Source of the DNA: an uncultured bacterium
GTDB lineage: Bacteria; Auribacterota; Erginobacteria; Erginobacterales; Erginobacteraceae
NCBI GenBank assembly: GCA_937885075.1
Contig: CAKZYZ010000354.1
Location: 1-47,775 of the forward strand
Direction of reading: 5' to 3'
Length of the DNA stretch: 47,775 bases
Under the pieces are notes generated by a model. The model saw only the letters and a list, made by a program, of their open reading frames with translations. It was not told the DNA's origin and did not search any database. The number at the start of each line of letters is the position of its first letter. Within the stretch, counting starts at the first letter, position 1. Below, one piece after another: positions 45,083 to 47,775 of this stretch. The position numbers and the translations under genes were made by a program.

Positions 45083-45874
45083 ATGAGGATACCTTCTAAA
45101 TGTAAAGCTTGGGCTGGTCAGATGGATGCGGGAGAGGCTGAGGGGAAAATATTGCAGAATATTAAATCCGATGCCTGTATAGAAAAGGAAAGGGAGGAAA
45201 AATTTTTTAAATTACTTATAGAGTCAGATTCTCCAAAAGATGCTGAGGAAGCTCGAAAACAAGCTATTAATATAGTTGAGAAAGATAAGGAATATTTTAC
45301 ATGCAGTGGTGATGAAGTACCTTCAGATATTTTTAAACTATTGCTCCGTTTTCAAAGACCGTCATCAATTGGTCATTCAATGCCTGCGGATAAAAAGGAA
45401 GAATTGTTTGCAAAATTCGGTATAACTTCATACAATACTGCGAATGAAGAAGAGGAAGATTTTCCGTTAGAATATGAAGATTTGAAAATAATTACTGATG
45501 AATATGATGGAGATGTTGTTTTAGGTAATAAGAAATCGTTAGATATAGTCTGGGTTGCAGATTTTAATAATTGTGAATCACTGTTAAGCGGAGTCAGAGA
45601 TTTACTTATAATTTTAGGATTGGATACTTTGTTGAATGAAAAAAAAGATATGTGCTTGATTTTACAATATACCAGGAGTAAACTTGTTGAATCGCTACAT
45701 GTTCCTCGAGCATTTGATGGTATTGGGAGCCCCCAATTTCAAGTTCAAAGCGATTGCGACGCGTATCATGGTATAACCAAACCGTTAGAAAATGGTTATG
45801 ATGGGCTACCAGAAGCTATACATCGGGGGTGTAAGGTCAAGTTAGAGGTATTTGATGTAAGGAGAATAGAATGA
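45083..45874 (+). CDS. Unknown protein, first gene of an AT-rich operon
   Basis: I do not recognise this 263-residue soluble protein. It has an acidic, charged N-terminal half with helical segments (about 14-75), an EEEEDFPLEYEDL stretch near 121-133, and a C-terminal half with hydrophobic strands (SLDIVWVADFN, DLLIILGLDTLL, MCLILQYTRSKL) ending in KVKLEVFDVRRIE. No membrane helix or signal is seen. Codon use is far richer in A and T than in the genes to the left, suggesting acquisition. No clear ribosome site precedes the ATG, so the start is uncertain. It overlaps the next gene by 4 bases (ATGA). Confidence 0.7.
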   Translation: MRIPSKCKAWAGQMDAGEAEGKILQNIKSDACIEKEREEKFFKLLIESDSPKDAEEARKQAINIVEKDKEYFTCSGDEVPSDIFKLLLRFQRPSSIGHSMPADKKEELFAKFGITSYNTANEEEEDFPLEYEDLKIITDEYDGDVVLGNKKSLDIVWVADFNNCESLLSGVRDLLIILGLDTLLNEKKDMCLILQYTRSKLVESLHVPRAFDGIGSPQFQVQSDCDAYHGITKPLENGYDGLPEAIHRGCKVKLEVFDVRRIE

Positions 45875-46986
45875 TCTCTCAAGAAGAAGTTATTAATAAC
45901 CTTGATAGACACACTCCTGAACAGATCTACGAATTAGTAGTCTCTGGTTTCAAAGGAGAAGGGTTTTTTCCTGTTCAGGGAGGGTGGATTGAAGAACCTC
46001 CCGAAGATGCATTTATTCAAATATACCGTTGCAATGAAATTTCTGAAGAAATTCGAGACTCTATTATAAAGGGTTGTATTTATTTATACGAAAGAGTTTT
46101 CAATTTTCTGAGCTTGTCCTCTAAGGAACGGATTGAAAAAAAAGAACTTGTTCAAAAGTTAATCACACTCTGTAGATTCGTTGATATTGCCAAACCAAAT
46201 GAATTGGAAGGTCAGGCTAAATCCATACTTCGTTTTGCATTAGAAGTTCAATACTTAGAACCGAAGATACTTGGGGCAGTGATACGGGCTGCTAGAAGAT
46301 ACAGTCAAAGTGGAGCGGATATCCCGATATGGGAAGATATAATTAAACGAAAAAACTTTTCAGCGTATGCTTTTCAGGCTCTTCTAAAAATAGATCCTTA
46401 TTATGAGAGTATAGAGGATCATCTAATAGATTTATGGCGTCATCAAATTCAAGATGGTTGGCCTATTAATGTTCCATTTCTGGCCCGAAGAATGGCCCAA
46501 CAGCAGGATTCTAATGATTCTATTATAAGGGTCTTAAGGGCCATTCAATTAGAAGATAATATTCTTTGGAAAAAGATCAGAACAAATCTATTATCTAATA
46601 CTTGGACTGAAAAATGGGTTGAATCAGCAGAATCATCTGAAATAGAAAAACAAACTGTTAAATCTATAACGGATTACATAATAAATAAAAAAGAAATGTC
46701 ATATTTAGAATATGATGATGACTACAAAATAGGTCTACATAAAGTTCTTGAAAGTGAGGAGATTGATCCGTTATATTTATATATTCATGTAGTTGGAAAA
46801 ATAGACGATGAAAAAAGAATAATGGTGCATACAATTACAGCTCAATCCCCTTTAACGGATGAATTAAAAGAGCGTACTTTTAAAACCGCATTTGATGAAA
46901 ATATCGATTATCTAATGAAAAGCATACAAAAAACTTTCGAAGAAGAACCAGAGCAGCTAATATGGGGGGATACTATTAATGCCTGA
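45871..46986 (+). CDS. Unknown protein, second gene of an AT-rich operon
   Basis: This 371-residue soluble protein is mostly alpha-helical in appearance, with repeated helix-rich stretches (for example SKERIEKKELVQKLITLCRF and AKSILRFALEVQYLEPK) that could form an armadillo- or HEAT-like solenoid; that is only an impression. AAGGAGA lies 7 bases before the ATG. Its 3' end overlaps the third gene by 8 bases. No catalytic motif is evident. It is not similar to anything I can name. Confidence 0.75.
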   Translation: MISQEEVINNLDRHTPEQIYELVVSGFKGEGFFPVQGGWIEEPPEDAFIQIYRCNEISEEIRDSIIKGCIYLYERVFNFLSLSSKERIEKKELVQKLITLCRFVDIAKPNELEGQAKSILRFALEVQYLEPKILGAVIRAARRYSQSGADIPIWEDIIKRKNFSAYAFQALLKIDPYYESIEDHLIDLWRHQIQDGWPINVPFLARRMAQQQDSNDSIIRVLRAIQLEDNILWKKIRTNLLSNTWTEKWVESAESSEIEKQTVKSITDYIINKKEMSYLEYDDDYKIGLHKVLESEEIDPLYLYIHVVGKIDDEKRIMVHTITAQSPLTDELKERTFKTAFDENIDYLMKSIQKTFEEEPEQLIWGDTINA

Positions 46987-47721
46987 AAGAAAATTACAAA
47001 CTGGTTATGATAAAATGGATGAAGGCCTAAAATCCTTTTATAGCTTAATTGATGACTCCACAAGACTTGAGGCTTCAATAAAAGCATTCAAAAATTACGA
47101 TTTATCTTTAAAAGAATTAACAAAAATTGTCCCACCACCTGCTATACCATTAATAATAACATTATTGGGAGATAAGACATATAAATTCTTATTGCAAAAC
47201 TTCCCCAAGGTTGACCAGAGCATTTTTGAAGAAGCGAGGAAGTTAGCAAAACAGCATTTTCCCAGGGTCCCAGAACATCCAGCCGCACAAGAACTAATGC
47301 GTAATATTGCCGCTTCTCAAGAAAAAGCCAAAATAGACGCGGAAAAGATTTTTTCTATTAGGGAAAATAAAATTAAAAGTATTGATTATAATCGATTGTG
47401 GCAACAAGTGGATGACAAGCTTATTCCAATAATCCGTATCGGATTTAGAGGTATTGAAAATGAATCGCTATTAGATTCGACTTTAGAATGGGATAGTTTA
47501 ACTTTTCTTGCGCAAGCATTTATTGAATTATTACGAGAGGAGTTTGAACGTGCTCAAAAGATTGTAAAACCCCAGAAGATTATTAATATCGATAAAAAGA
47601 AAATAGAAGAAAACTTAAAAAGAATGATAACGGATCTTCATAAAATTAAGAAGTTAGGATCGGTTTATGGAATTGAACTTAATCCGAAAAAGAAAGAGGA
47701 CGAGAATTCTGATAAAAAAGA
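46979..47721 (+). CDS. Unknown protein, third gene of an AT-rich operon (3' truncated)
   Basis: About 247 residues remain. They are helical and charged, with a hydrophobic IVPPPAIPLIITLLGDKTYKF segment at about 50-70, a possible membrane-associated or packing helix, and a Lys/Glu-rich coiled-coil-prone C-terminus. True sequence ends at 47721. The following six codons and stop are adapter sequence, so the protein's real end is unknown. A G-rich ribosome site (GGGGGG) precedes the ATG, inside the previous gene. Confidence 0.7.
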
Positions 47722-47775
47722 AGATCGGAAGAGCGTCGTGTAGGGAAAGAGTGTAGATCTCGGTGGTCGCCGTAT
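47722..47775. other. Illumina TruSeq adapter contamination
   Basis: The 54 bases start AGATCGGAAGAGCGTCGTGT and match the reverse complement of the Illumina universal adapter, as I know it, to the last base. They are not genomic. The apparent stop of the last reading frame at 47741-47743 lies inside the adapter. Confidence 0.97.

Noticed and set aside
1-47775. tRNA or rRNA genes
   Set aside because: I scanned the longer gaps by eye and saw no cloverleaf or rRNA motifs; all are repeat DNA or short leaders.

Overview
The window looks like one end-to-end contig from an uncultured Gram-negative bacterium. An outer-membrane export system (Wza-like protein, beta-barrel protein, lipoproteins) shows a diderm envelope. 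No rRNA, tRNA or universal marker gene is present, so I cannot name the phylum. The dense, palindrome-rich intergenic repeats remind me of several candidate-phylum genomes, but that is only an impression. The last 54 bases are Illumina adapter sequence, so the right end is artificial and the final gene is cut.

Left third (1-18.2 kb, all plus strand): a PAS-LuxR regulator, truncated at the left edge, is followed by a catabolic and uptake locus. It holds an MtmB-type methyltransferase homologue without pyrrolysine, two molybdenum hydroxylase (xanthine dehydrogenase-type) large subunits, a small cysteine-containing protein and an amidohydrolase of the guanine deaminase/AtzA class. A BMP-type (nucleoside/purine-like) ABC importer follows, with two permeases, one double ATPase and two different binding proteins. 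Together they suggest import, hydroxylation, deamination and possibly corrinoid-dependent demethylation of a nitrogen heterocycle; the substrate is inferred. The second hydroxylase gene is broken by a 176-bp palindromic MITE-like element with a 6-bp target duplication. Removing it restores the reading frame exactly.

Middle (18.3-28.1 kb, minus strand): an exopolysaccharide export module (Wzc-like tyrosine kinase, Wza-like protein, beta-barrel protein, repeat-containing lipoprotein), an Agl23-like membrane protein with a PA14 domain, a GxxExxY protein wrapped in inverted repeat arrays, and a cobalamin-binding radical SAM enzyme.

Right part (28.3-44.9 kb): a GT2 glycosyltransferase, six large GT-C-type membrane proteins on both strands, one of them frameshifted, and an epimerase/dehydratase. 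Two of the GT-C proteins and one single-span protein share an unrecognised C-terminal domain with a calcium-loop-like DxNxDGxPD motif. This part appears devoted to surface glycan assembly or protein glycosylation.

Far right (45.1-47.7 kb): an AT-rich operon of three overlapping unknown genes, compositionally unlike the rest and probably acquired, cut by the adapter.

Most of the longer intergenic gaps are filled with a few recurring families: a palindromic module of about 130 bp built of TAATCAGT-like words, a GGGGCCGAGGTAGGGGG word, an ATTAGTG word module, CAGGACGATT/AATCGTCCTG arrays, an ATCTTATTTTT hairpin and several MITE-like nested palindromes. The transporter operon is interspersed with 430-690 bp of such repeats at every gap but the first.
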